A stretch of 64,000 nucleotides of DNA from Clitopilus passeckerianus (taxonomy: Eukaryota > Basidiomycota > Agaricomycetes > Agaricales > Entolomataceae): the NCBI GenBank assembly GCA_944990035.1, contig CALYLX010000100.1, positions 1 to 64,000 on the forward strand. The letters run 5' to 3'. Both the position numbers and the translations under genes were made by a program. How positions within the stretch are numbered: the first letter of the stretch is position 1; each line of letters starts with the position of its first letter. Under the pieces are notes generated by a model. It had not been told where the DNA came from, did no database searches, and saw only the letters and a list, made by a program, of their open reading frames with translations. Shown here one piece after another: positions 1 through 10,948 of the stretch.

Positions 1-65
1 GTACTTCGTTCAGTTACGTATTGCTAAGGTTAATTGCGTCCTGTTACGAGAACTCATCAGCACCT
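1..65 (+). other. Nanopore adapter plus native barcode (artefact)
   Basis: Positions 1-25 match the 3' part of the Oxford Nanopore ligation adapter top strand. Positions 26-33 (AAGGTTAA) and 58-65 (CAGCACCT) are the constant flanks of the native-barcode cassette. The 24 bases between them (34-57) match native barcode 20 as I remember it. Telomeric repeat starts directly after the flank. This is library sequence retained at the end of a telomere-terminating read, not genome. The order adapter, flank, barcode, flank is seen directly; the barcode number is from memory. Confidence 0.95.
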
Positions 66-199
66 AAACCCTAAACCCTAAACCCTAAACCCTAAACCCT
101 AAACCCTAAACCCTAAACCCTAAACCCTAAACCCTAAACCCTAAACCCTAAACCCTAAACCCTAAACCCTAAACCCTAAACCCTAACCCTAAACCCTAA
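66..199 (+). repeat. Telomeric repeat array, (CCCTAAA)n
   Basis: About 17 tandem copies of the 7-mer CCCTAAA, followed by a mixed tail of CCCTAA and CCCTAAA units at 181-199. The C-rich strand reads 5' to 3' inward from the left, as expected for a left chromosome end, so TTTAGGG runs outward. The array is only about 134 bp long. Most fungi use TTAGGG; the 7-mer is best known from plants and some algae. Confidence 0.95.
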
Positions 200-2388
200 C
201 CATCGCTTAAAATCTGTGCGTTTAGATTCTGGTACTCGGGCGTTCCCCGGGCGAAGATCCCTAATTCCAACGGTGAGATCTGTGCACGTTTAGTCGACAT
301 CTCATTCCCTCCCGTTGCAACAGATACAAGGGCCTAATTGGGTGACAAGAAATAGTTAGTATGAAAGGATATACCTCTTATGCAGACTATGGCAACTTAT
401 CAACGTATGGTAATGCAGGAAACTGTGACGACATCTTTATTGGGAGCGTCGCTACACCTCTGCAAGCGATATTGGGCATCGCAGGATTCAACTTAGGAAC
501 GGAGAGTACTCCCCGCATTACCCTAAACCCTAAACCGTACGTAGTTCATCGAGATTCTATGGTAGATGAACTATTACTTACTTGTGTTCACCGTTAGCTA
601 AACCTAAACCGGCTAAAACGGTAAGGACTATCGCGAACTCCGGACTGATCCCCCCATAAGGGGAACGACTCGGCAGGCCTTAGACCTCAACATACCATAC
701 AAATGCGTCGAGTATGACACGACGATGTCTAGTTGACATCCGTTTACGCACGCGTCTAGGTGACAACCGAACACTAACACTGGATTTGATTACTTCAGTC
801 CAACGCTTGATCGCTAACGAGTAGTTTTGATGGATATCGTCAAGATAGCCGTTAGTATGGATGATGCAATGCGCCTTGGGCAGTTCCGCTACATCCACTC
901 GTCGAGATGATCGAACTCACCGTTCCACTGGTTTCTCCGTGCCACAGGGGAAATGTCTAGAAGGTGCAGAATCGATCGTGGCCTCACGAGGACCCGAGTT
1001 CAGCTGTTTCGTTACATCTCGTTATGTTCGCATTTCGTCATGTTAACGTTTCGCCGTTCCATCGCGTCTCGGACTTTAGCAAGTCAACAACGAAAATAGC
1101 GCGCCAAGCTAAGTAAGTATAACACATGATAAGGAGTCCCGCACGGTTGCACGACGGCGCACCGTGTGGTGTCAGGTAAACACATGTCGACGGACTGATG
1201 AGCTGTATATAAACAGCGAAAGTTCTGGCCAGGTGGTTTCATCAACCTCTGGGACTTTCCAGACATCGCATCTGCCTTACACGCCTACTCCCAAGCTTCC
1301 AGACCTACGCTTCGCTCCGGCCTTCCAGCAAGGTCGTGAAACTCTAAACCCCTCTGCATAATCTTGTCGTGCTCGTTTACTAGGTGGTTGCCCATGGGTT
1401 TCGAAACTGGGCGCCCGTTGCTGTCTCATGGAAGGCTCAGGTGGTAATGGGAGACCAAGGAAGGAAGTTGAGGTAGAAGGTTGATACGAGCGGACGTCAC
1501 GCGGTTTGTGAATGGGGATCGTGACTGGAGTGAGAAGTCCACCGCCATCTACAACGATACGGTGGCACCCAACTCTCATATCCTTCACTTCCAAGTGGAC
1601 GTTCTTGAGATATTCTGCGAGCCGCCGCCATGGAACCGAGATGGTAGAACGTCTTGCATATTCGCTCGGCTCGCTCAGCACGAGCTTGAAATTCCGTTAA
1701 GAGTGTTGTAATCTTCTCGACATTCACTGGCGGTGTTGTTGATGACGACGAGAGTGGCACCTTGAAACGAGCTGGTCAGGCTTGACGATCGAAATAGCAC
1801 TAAGGGCAGTCAGTAGATGTTGATTTTCAAATGTAGGGTAATACTCACTCAAGCGCTCGCCATATCAACACCATGGCCTCTAGGAGCGCAAAGGAATGCG
1901 AGCAGATGTGAAATCTTGGATGTAAACGCGAAGACTGCGCTGCAAAAGTTCATCCAATGTGTGAGCGGCCGAATTCGACAGTGTCTGGCAGCTCCAAGTA
2001 GACCGAAGTGCCCCGGGCATAGGAAGCTTCATATTAGAGCCTATTCGTTGTTTTCTACGGAAGAATTGGACCAAGAGCGAATTGGAGAGTGTTGGAGACT
2101 TGATGAACATGGGTGTTGAGAAGGATTGGGTTCGTCACGGTCACGCCGGTGACGTCTTGAATCCTGAGGCAAACGGATTTGCTCTTGGGTGGGCCATGAT
2201 GAATTGATTTCGCAGTCTTGTAACTCACCGTTGTTGATTTGCATCTAATTCGAGTCAAATCTAGTTATTTTTCAGCCAGGTCGCCTATCTTGCCTATTTC
2301 GACCTACGCCCGCCTGCCCTCGTCCACACGCCACACATCGACTGTTGCATCGTCTTCAAGTTATCGAGCCAATCTTTTCTACTACACC
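200..2388. other. Subtelomeric spacer, no convincing gene
   Basis: ORFs here are short and lack recognisable domains. The longest minus-strand frame (about 1277-1681) has no ATG start and no partner exon that joins convincingly. An interstitial telomere-like stretch of two CCCTAAA units lies at about 520-536, showing that the telomere-proximal zone has been rearranged or healed before. I cannot support a gene in this stretch. Confidence 0.5.
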
Positions 2389-2843
2389 ATGTCCGATCAG
2401 AAAGAGGAAGCTATCAGGAGTAGGTCTTTTATTCACTCCAATAGTGTAATCAACTTAGGTTATTAGAACTCGTACGCGCAGGAGTGAAACAAGACTTTGC
2501 AGCCCTAGTCGTCGAACAATGCGGGCACAAGCCCAGTGAGATCATCAGTGATACAGCTCGCATACTTGAGAAATACTGGTACGAAAACGCGCCCGTAGAT
2601 TTTCTGGACAATGCTGTCCCCACCAATGGTGTGTTATTGTGTATCTCTCATCCGACTGAGCTACCCCTGATATTTAAAACAGCGTCCGAGCTCAAACAAG
2701 GTCTCATAGCTCTGGAGCTACAGGAATCTGTCGTAAACAGAGCGTGCGGGAACGCACCTAGTCCCGAGTGGCTAGCTCACAGAGATATCTTCAATTGGGG
2801 TCTTATCATTGTTGATCATTGTCTTTACGACGATCGTACTTGA
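2389..2843 (+). CDS. Hypothetical protein, two exons (130 aa)
   Basis: The ATG at 2389 opens a short acidic exon (MSDQKEEAIR). A donor at 2420 and an acceptor ending at 2481 remove a 62-nt intron and restore a 362-nt second exon ending at TGA 2843. The coding length is an exact multiple of three. The product has no signal peptide, no membrane segment and no motif I recognise. Residues VLLCISHPTELPLIF in the middle are hydrophobic and could form a core strand-helix. It is the gene nearest the telomere that I can support. It could be a remnant of a larger gene; function unknown. Confidence 0.5.
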
Positions 2844-3595
2844 CTGTTGCACCCTTGCGTTGGATAGTGATGAGAGTGGTGTCCCGTTATTATGATTCCA
2901 TTTCCGAGTAGCTACGACTCTTCTCTGCCTTAAAAAGAACTTCTATTTTGACATTGCATGATCGATCAGAAGAGCATAGAGTGAGAATCACTTGCGAAGG
3001 ACTCCGGAGGATTTTGTACGGTATTCACATTAAGCTTCGCGCCAGTGGCGAACTGTACGTATGCAAGACTGCCTCTGGGTGATCTGGACGAGCTCTTCCC
3101 TCAAGTTTAACGTTTACCCGACTTTTCCACGTGCCGTAATTGATTCTTCGAAATCGTAAGAATACTGAAGTTACTTTCTGCATTTCATGGGGCGGCTATG
3201 GGGACCGTAAGCCTACGGACGTCTAGAGCCATGCGGTGCTCGCCCTCCAACCCCATACCCTCACATTGTGCGTAGCATCCGTGGGGAGTCGGATAGATCA
3301 TTCTTGACCACCTGACGAAGTCGGCCACCGTAACTGCACCAAGACGCATGGATGAGCTTGCAAGTCCGACGTACAGATTCAATACGGCTAAACTGAGTGA
3401 ATGGGCCCTCTTCTGTGGTAGCTGAATTGGCCGTGATTTTCCCTGTTTGATATCACGTACACGCGCAGAGAGTATAAAGGCTTCGCCGACAGCTTGATTG
3501 ACGCTCACGATCCCTTACAGTTAGATAGAGGTGAGAGTAGGACACATCTGCACCTCGAAGTGCTTAATCTCTCCATATTCTCCAGGTTATCATCA

Positions 3596-3790
3596 ATGCA
3601 ACGATTACCTCTCCTCCTCGCCTTGGTCTTAGGCGCAACTTGCCAGACGATTCCTCCCTGTCAACGAATCGGTCCACCCTGCCCTTGCGCATTTCCTTAC
3701 ATCCCAACCTGCGAGAAAGGAGAAGTTGTGCAGGCGATTTCGAACCCACCATGTTGTTGCGTATATTATCGTTGTGTTCTAGCTGAGTGA
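3596..3790 (+). CDS. Small secreted cysteine-rich protein (64 aa)
   Basis: The ATG at 3596 starts an ideal secretory leader (MQRLPLLLALVLGATC, cleavage likely near residues 17-19). It is followed by a mature peptide of about 46 residues with eight cysteines, including a CPC pair and a CCC triplet. Single-exon frame, TGA at 3788-3790. Fungal small secreted Cys-rich proteins include effectors and antimicrobial or surface-active peptides; which of these applies cannot be told from sequence. The ATG at 3596 is chosen because the signal peptide begins there; an upstream in-frame extension would bury it. It lies about 3.4 kb from the telomere, in otherwise gene-poor DNA. Confidence 0.6.
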   Translation: MQRLPLLLALVLGATCQTIPPCQRIGPPCPCAFPYIPTCEKGEVVQAISNPPCCCVYYRCVLAE

Positions 3791-5072
3791 TCCACGAAAT
3801 GTGGTTCATAGCAAGCATAAAAGGGCAATAAAAGGGAATTCTCGATAGTGCTAGTAGACGTTACCAAATATGATCAACTGTGGGACTACGTGTGAGCATT
3901 CAGTAACGCTACTCGAGTACAGATAAGGCTTGAGGACCCGGACATCGGGCTACGATACCGTCTTGCAGAGTTAATCCTGCTCCTTCCAATTCGGATGCTA
4001 CTTTCGCATGAAATACCCAGCCGTGCCCTAAAGCCTGTTGGTCTCCTAGCGCACACGCGAGAGATCGCCAATCTAAGCTCAAATATACGGTTGATCCAGG
4101 GCACGTAGCACCAAAGATCAATGGATGCTCCGGGGTATTCAGGAAATTACGAGTGGTGACGAAAATCATAGACGAGCGGCATAGCAAGCAACGGAGCGAG
4201 ACTAGGAGAATGCGATGAGGAGGGAAAGCATGACATTCGTGCCAGAGATCGGACCAACCGAGGCCTAAATGAAATACTCGATACGCTCCAGCAAGAAGTT
4301 CAGATGGGGCCTAGATTTACGCTCCGAGTTCAAACGTTCGTCGCATTGGAGCGGCTGTGCTCTAGCTAATTCTCCGAGTATGTCAGAGCTCGAGATAGGG
4401 CGGTCGTTCCTGTCAGGCACAGCTTCTGGGTCCCAGTTTTGTTCAATGGTCCAGGCCAGTGTAATGACATTCGATCAAGTGCGGCATCAGTTCGGGTTAT
4501 CGTCATACATAGAGCTGGCGCTGAACGTGGCTTGCAGCACGATATGATGAGTTGGCGTAGATAGTGACTGCGGGATTGGGCACGAGGATGATGGCCGAGC
4601 AAATATGACGAAGGTGACATGTCAGGCCGATTCCAGGCGAACAAGAAAGGCCTTGGCAGACAAAACTTCAAGGTATCGGGCCAGGAGGTATCGCCATACC
4701 GTTGACATCGCAGGGATGACCAAGTAAACCGAGCCAGGCGAGGTTGTTGACGGTTGTTAGGGTAATCGTGGTCAACGGTGGACGCATTCGTCGGGACAAG
4801 TGGGTTATCGGGCAGCTTATGGGTATTGGATTTTCCAAGGGACCTTCTGAGCAACATTGCACTCACGAGTGTGGAGAAGGCTTTATAAATTGAATGGCGG
4901 CATGTGGAAAGGGGATGATTGGCCGCGTCGAAGACCGCATGCAATGAACCGAACTAAGCCGGAACGAGGTTGATGGCGACAAAGCGTGATTATGTAACCA
5001 AAGCAGCACTGTTTTCCCTCCCCCACTTTCCCTCAACGCCAGCAACGACACCGACGGCGTAAGCTCAGCTCG
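3791..5072. other. Intergenic stretch without supported gene
   Basis: Several overlapping short frames exist on both strands, the longest on the minus strand at about 4366-4944. They show no domain, no consistent splice joins and no secretory or membrane signature. The last 100 bases hold the presumed promoter of the KRE6/SKN1 gene. Confidence 0.4.
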
Positions 5073-7743
5073 ATGGAGGGAGGCGGCAACAACGACTACG
5101 CTTCAAATCCGCTTAGCCCAAGCCTCAGAGCAATGGAAGACACACGGCTGCTGGATCCGTCGTCGCCAAAGTCCCCGTCTCCACAAACGAGCTCGTCACT
5201 CTCGTCAAGACCGTCACGAGCAGTGTCCACCGCTTCCTTCGTTTCTTCCCCCCTCAACCCACAATCTCCGCCAGCAGGACCTCCTGTTCAAAACCCTTTC
5301 TCCTCAACACGGTCGCGCCCTAACTCAAGAGCAAGTCATCTTGAGCTTGCCGGTTCCCACCTGAGGGAATCAACATACCCAGCATCGCCAACATTTCCAA
5401 CTGGCTTAGGCATGGCAGGTGGTGGTGGGAATCGTGGCTCCATGGTCCTGTACCGGCTAGCGTCCGAAGACGATACCCTGCCCTCTGGCATGAGGACACC
5501 AGGCTCGTTTGCTCGAGAATCTGCCCTCCTCATACCCCCAAAATTCCCTGGCAATTATCGGGATTCGACGATATCGTCGTCTGACTCGAGTATCATGTCA
5601 CTGGACTCGAAATACCCCCTCTCAAATCGAGACTCCGCATTCCCCACCATAGCCCGAGGATTCATACCCTACGAGTATGACCCTGCTTTGGACCTCATGG
5701 ACCCTGTTGACGAAGAAGACCGCCTACACGACCCCAAGGAACACGGAAACCGCGGCAACAGGTTCCCGTGGAGAGGTGTTGTCAACATCTTCATGTTGCT
5801 CGCCCTCATTCTCGCACTACTCTGCCTCTTCATCCTCTACCCCGTCATCACGTTTTATCGTAACGAGGCCAAGAACGCGAAGATTGACGGCAATATTCGT
5901 ATCAACGGCACTGGTCAAGCGCCAGTTCTCTTCCAGATGCCTGAACTCATCGACCTTGACACACCAGAAGATGCCAAGACCAGAACGGGCTACGACGGCA
6001 AGGAATACGAACTTGTCTTCTCAGACGAGTTCTCCACCCCAGGGCGCACCTTCTACCCCGGCGACGACCCATTTTGGGAAGCTGTCGACCTCTGGTACGG
6101 TGCCACCGCCGACCTTGAGTGGTATGACCCATCGCAGGTGACCACCCGCGACGGCAAGCTGGTCATTACCATGGACTCGTCGGATACCCTAACCGCCGGC
6201 TTGACACCCAGTGAGTCCATTTCGACCATTATGCAGGCCCTTGCTGACGTTTGCTCCAGACTCCACAGCTCCGTTTACTACCGACGAGAACCACCTGCTA
6301 CAGTACCGCAGCGGCATGCTGCAGTCGTGGAACAAGTTCTGCTTCAGCAGCGGCTATATTGAAGTCAGCGTCGTTCTCCCCGGCCCTAACGAGGATACCC
6401 AAGGCTACGTATGTATTCCCAAATTTTCTTGTATTCAACTCTTCTCTTACGCCTTTTTCAGTGGCCTGGCGCGTGGACAATGGGAAATCTGGCCAGACCA
6501 GGTTACCCAGCAACGACCGACGGAATGTGGCCGTACACGTAAGCCGCAAAACTTTAGTCTCGTTGGGCGACCCCGTTAACCATTTCTCGCAGTTACTCAT
6601 CATGCGATGTCGGAACCTTCCCCAACCAGACAACGAAGGACAAATTAGGTCCTCCAGCAGCCCTCCATTCCGATATGTCTCGCGAGAAGTACAACTACGA
6701 ACTCAGCTGGCTAAGCGGCCAACGGCTAAGGTACAGCTGACTCTTCTTGTCGTTTTACTTTTGCTCACCATCATCTACCTGCAGTGCTTGTTCATGCCCA
6801 GGATCCGACCATCCTGGTCCAGCGGTTACCAAGGGTCGTGGTGCGCCAGAAATCGACATCTTTGAAGCTGAGAAGGATAAGGACAATGACCATGGCCACG
6901 TCGTCTCCCAGAGCGCCCAGTTCGCTCCATTCTCGCACGATTACGTCTACCTCGATGGTACGGCTGACCAGTGGTTCATCAACGACACTACGGTGACCAG
7001 GGCGAATACGTATCGTGGTTCCGCCGTGTATGTCGTTTCCCCCTTCGTCGCTGCCATACCTTGCTTACCCTCCGTTCTAGTCAACAAGCCGTCTCGGGCC
7101 TGACGAAGCTGCCTCCGGACATGTTCCAGGGCTCGAATCCCCAACGATTTGTCAAGATGGGATTCGAGTACTGGGCGAACCCCAACAACGTTGACGAAGG
7201 CTACATCTCCTGGATGGTGGATGGCAAGCAGACCTCTCGCGTCGGTGCAACTGCTGTCCCCGCCGACCAGGGTGCGGGCGGCAGTGGAGTTGGTCAAAGG
7301 TTGATCCCTGAGGAGCCGATGAGCATCGTTCTTAACTTGGGTATCTCGGGTATGTTGTCGTCTCTCCCTCAGTCGGGCCTTCTGCTGATGTGTTTTCCCT
7401 TCCTCCAGCGAATTGGCAGACCATCAACACGGCATCAATGCAGTTCCCTGCCGAATTCTTGATCGACTATGTTCGTGTATATCAACGTAAAGGGTCCCAG
7501 AATATTGGCTGCGACCCCAAGGACTACCCCACGGCGGACTACATCAAGAAACACATCGAGGCATACCAGGGTCAGATCTCATAACATCCTCACCTTTGGA
7601 CTCTCGCTGACCGTTTTTGTAGATATCAACATGACGACCTGGCAGTGGCCTAAGCCCGTCAATCAATTGGTATGTCTTTTGATATTTCTCCTTCCGGCCA
7701 TCAGCTCACCGTTCTTTTGCAGTACAATGACGGCGTTTGCTAA
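5073..7743 (+). CDS. KRE6/SKN1-type beta-glucan synthesis protein (GH16)
   Basis: Probable type II membrane glycosidase or transglycosylase needed for beta-1,6-glucan assembly in the fungal wall, acting in the secretory pathway. The N-terminal ~230 residues are Ser/Pro-rich and cytosolic. One membrane anchor follows ([18 protein letters not shown]), then a lumenal GH16-like domain that opens with [20 protein letters not shown]. The GH16 active-site signature is present as EIDIFEAE, with the two catalytic Glu flanking Asp. Nine exons can be joined; the last encodes YNDGVC and stops at 7741-7743, similar to the short Gly/Cys end of yeast Kre6/Skn1. ATG 5073 is the first in frame. Sequence is intact, with no frameshift seen. 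Yeast homologues act with chitin and beta-1,3-glucan synthesis; the pathway role here is by family. Confidence 0.9.
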
Positions 7744-8533
7744 TCGTTACAAGCACGGACATCTCGTACACGACGACCGAACATTATGTTTTCGTCGACT
7801 TACTTCGCCCACGACCAGTCACATGTTCCAGACACCAAAACCATCGCATACCTTATAGCATTGTTTAAACAGCCACGCTCTCTCAATCGCTCATCGTTGC
7901 ATACTTACTGCACCGGATTTGACCTACAATACACACACTGGGACCTGATTTATTATTGACTATACTTGCTTCTCGTCGCTCTTTTACTTCGCCGTCGATG
8001 TTTTATATATTGTTCTGTTCACGTCGTCGAGGCAGAGCGAGTACTTTCTTACAATATTCTTATTGCCACGCCGTACTACCTCTGTTTCTTCGGATGGACA
8101 ATTTTTTCTTATTTACAGGTTACATGTGATGTTGTGTACATAGCTGAAGCAAAGAAATACCTAAGCTAATTCCATGACTGGTAATAAGCCCAGCCCTACG
8201 ACGAGAAGATTTGCAACGTTCGTTCGTAACTCAACTCAGAGATACATCTCATAACCACCATGAAAGGAGGTTCGAGAGACTTGAGTTGGTGTTAGATAAA
8301 GGAGTGTAGATTGAAGCTACGGAGTGCGCAGCAGCTCCGGGGTATCGTTAATGCATAGGGGTATTATAATCAGAAGATCCATCCGTCGTCCCCTCCCAGA
8401 GCACGCAGACTGTTAAGATCGGTTGGCCGTACCAATGTGGTGTAATTCCGCAAATGATAGAAACCGGTCTAGCTGAGTTGTTGAAATGGGGATTCTCCAG
8501 ACGTCGGGCAGCCTTTCAGAACCATGGTATTTC
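7744..8533. other. Intergenic: 3' flank of KRE6-like gene and convergent gene end
   Basis: No supported coding frame. T-rich stretches downstream of 7860 may hold the polyadenylation region of the upstream gene. The minus-strand gene at 8534 converges on it. Confidence 0.4.
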
Positions 8534-9889
8534 CTATGAATTCGTCAACAAAAAAAGCATGATATGAGTAGATCCTACGTACTGTGCCATCACACGCCCC
8601 CAAGGAACCAGTCCCTGACGAAGTAGAACTCCAGCACTGTTCCGAAGACCCAACAGGTCCAACGACGAACACAGTGCGTCCCAGTAGATGCCTTCTCGCT
8701 CAAGGAATGCGGAGAGCCATGAGAAAGCCCATGGCCATATCCACGTCCGTTGGAAAGGGGCCCTGCTATTGTGTAAGAGGTAACTTTTGAAATAGGAACC
8801 AAATCAAATACAGACCTTGCGACCGCCAACAATGTCAGGCAAATGTTCGTAAGCACCTCGCTGGAAGGAGGCTCTTCGTTGGCCAATACTTGGGCCACCC
8901 TCTCAGCGTGGTTGTACATGAGTTCGCTTTCGGATAAGCTCCACAGTCGAGAATAGAACTGGTGGATGGACGCGTCGGATATCATACTAATCAGGCTCCA
9001 GAATATCTCTCGTAGAAGAACCTGGTCGTCCAGTAGTGGTGCAACCAGGCTGACAGGAATGCTAAGAGCTGCTTCCATTACATGGCGAAATGGAGCCGAG
9101 GTCAGCCAATCTCCCGTGTCCCCGACGTCTGTAGAGAGGTGTAGAGACCCATATTCTCGTTGAAGTACGGCGAGAATGAATGCAGTTAAGGCAACCAGGT
9201 TGCGCTCCCGTTCAAGAACACGAGATAGTCTAGACACGATGAGGACGTCAATCGGAGAATTATACATTGGACATCCTTACTTCAAGTGTGCTTTCGCTAA
9301 ATGGATTAGTTTATTTAGGAATATACGGATGTCTTCACTATGTAGTGCTTGGGTGACGAGAACTAGTTTTGGGGCTTGGTGACGATAAATATGGGACAAT
9401 ATGCACTCCAGGGCGCCTCTCCGGATGGATTCCTGAAATGACGGATTTCTGTTTGAAGTGAGCTGAATTCTTTCGTGAATAGCGAAAGGGGTGGAAGCCT
9501 TACACCGCAAATTCCACAAGCCCACGATAGACATCAATGTTGATCACATCGGGTGAAGATTGCGATACAAGTCTTGTAAGAGCCCCTAGCCGGACCCTCA
9601 CGAAAATATAGTCCACGCCACGTATAGTTGCTGATCCTAACGCCTTGATTGCTCGCCCTGATATTTCCCCTGTTCCGGGAACCGTGCTCGACGATGTGAC
9701 TGTTCCCGACGAGGTCGTTACGGTGCCATAAGAAAGGTATGATGATAGAGAGAGATTCGTGACATTGAAGGAGCTGCGTAGAACCACCGTCATAAGTTCA
9801 TGGGGCCAGGACCAGGTAGTTTCCGAAGGAGACCAGGTATATAAGTCAAGACCAACTGCACAGCATAAGGCTGGATTGAGAACACGCAT
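8534..9889 (-). CDS. Hypothetical multi-exon protein
   Basis: Four exons join in frame on the minus strand. The first (ATG 9889-9887) ends at a GT donor after ...LVEFAV. The second begins NPSFQESIRRGALECIL. The third contains a long helical region (ERERNLVALTAFILAVLQ through LTNICLTLLAVAR). The last could be either an intron-spliced Trp-rich tail ending at 8534 or a direct read-through ending at 8590. Leucine-rich helices resemble HEAT/ARM-like folds or the many uncharacterised agaricomycete proteins of this shape; I recognise no catalytic motif. The C-terminal end is the uncertain part. Confidence 0.55.
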
Positions 9890-10478
9890 CACACAGCCTC
9901 GAGATAGGTTTCATTCGTGCTAGTTTCTGAGCTTTCTTCAGATTATGAACGTCGCTGGTAGCTTAAGAAAGAACCGGAAGCATGACTTGCATATGGTTCA
10001 GCCAATCTCAACCTTGAAAAGAGCACGACCAGCAACGAATTGACACCTAAACGTCGGTTCCGTCCATTTTCCACATCGAGCAGTGGTTCTCAGTCTCCTC
10101 CATCAATTTTAAACGTGGCCGCCACAACCTCCTAACGTACCCCTTTTGGAAAGCGGGAGAGTTTGCTCAAAAGGACGACTAAGGTGGCAGAGCTAGGCGC
10201 TTACCCGTAGATAGCCGAGGTGGGGAAGCTGGGTCAGCACATTACGTAGGATTTCGCAGCAACAAATCCACCGAATTATCCTAAGGTTGTTCCGCCACCC
10301 CTCTGCACCTAGGGCCTACCGAACGAACGACGACGATCATTCTGGGGTTGTTTCTCCTCCCTTTTGCTCGGTAAATTTCGGCTTTCCATCACGAATATCG
10401 ACAACGCGTTGGGAGTAGAAGATATGACAACTATGAGATCGTTGAGCTCATTAACATTTTGGTGGAAAATAGGATCCC
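9890..10478. other. Intergenic spacer, nothing recognised
   Basis: No frame with coding support. The upstream region of the minus-strand gene at 8534-9889 and the 3' flank of the GFA-fold gene at 10479 share this stretch. Confidence 0.35.
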
Positions 10479-10948
10479 TCACGTAGGATAGAAGTCGCTA
10501 CGGCTGCCTCCAATCGAGCGAGAGAAATCGATGAGGGCCGGGAACATCATCAACATCTTCCTGCCCTCGTCCATAAGTGGTGTTCTGCAATTACTGCAAG
10601 CTGCCTTGCACGGCAGATCTGACGTCGTAGGCTTCGTGATGGATTGCTTCTTCTGCGAGTTCCAGTACACGAGATTTTCTTGACCTTCGGCAAACCATAC
10701 ATCTGTCTTTTCAAAGATTGCTGCCTTTCCCAGAGCTCTCCAGTCAGGGGGTAAAGAATTATCCAGAAAAAGAAACATACCCACTGAAACGGGGCGGCAT
10801 GGAGTCGCTGACAGCTGGTACAGTGGCAAAATTTCGCATCCAGGGGCTTCGTGCGTGAAATATAGAACTCGACTTTCCCGCAGGTGCATGCGCCACTGTG
10901 TAGGTTTCTGAATCCTGTGGTAGGTCTCTGGTAGGGTGGTCGATCCAT
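10479..10948 (-). CDS. GFA/CENP-V-fold zinc protein (137 aa)
   Basis: A two-exon gene of the glutathione-dependent formaldehyde-activating (GFA, Mss4-like) family. Zinc ligands appear in order: C-x-C (GACTCGKVEF), C-x-C-x2-C (FCHCTSCQRLH) and C-x2-C (CSNCRTPLMDEG). Removing a 56-nt intron (10725-10780) joins PFQW to AAIFEKTDVWF, the arrangement usual in fungal members. The total is exactly 137 codons plus stop. Family members bind zinc and some form S-hydroxymethylglutathione; many fungal ones have no known substrate. ATG 10948 is the nearest in-frame start; an extra upstream exon beginning about 11028 is possible but I could not join it in frame. Cytosolic, no signal peptide. Confidence 0.8.

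Noticed and set aside
361..597. Plus-strand frame of 78 codons with ATG next to the telomere
   Set aside because: It runs through an interstitial telomeric repeat, has no domain or splice partner and looks like chance in subtelomeric DNA.
1277..2258. Several overlapping minus-strand frames that might be one gene
   Set aside because: Starts are non-ATG, frames do not join at plausible splice sites, and no motif is visible.
4366..4944. Minus-strand frame of 192 codons
   Set aside because: No in-frame family motif, no consistent exon structure and no secretory or membrane signature; treated as a chance frame.
7131..7150. B-box-like word GGCTCGAATCCC suggesting a tRNA
   Set aside because: It lies inside a coding exon of the KRE6/SKN1 gene and has no A-box at tRNA spacing.
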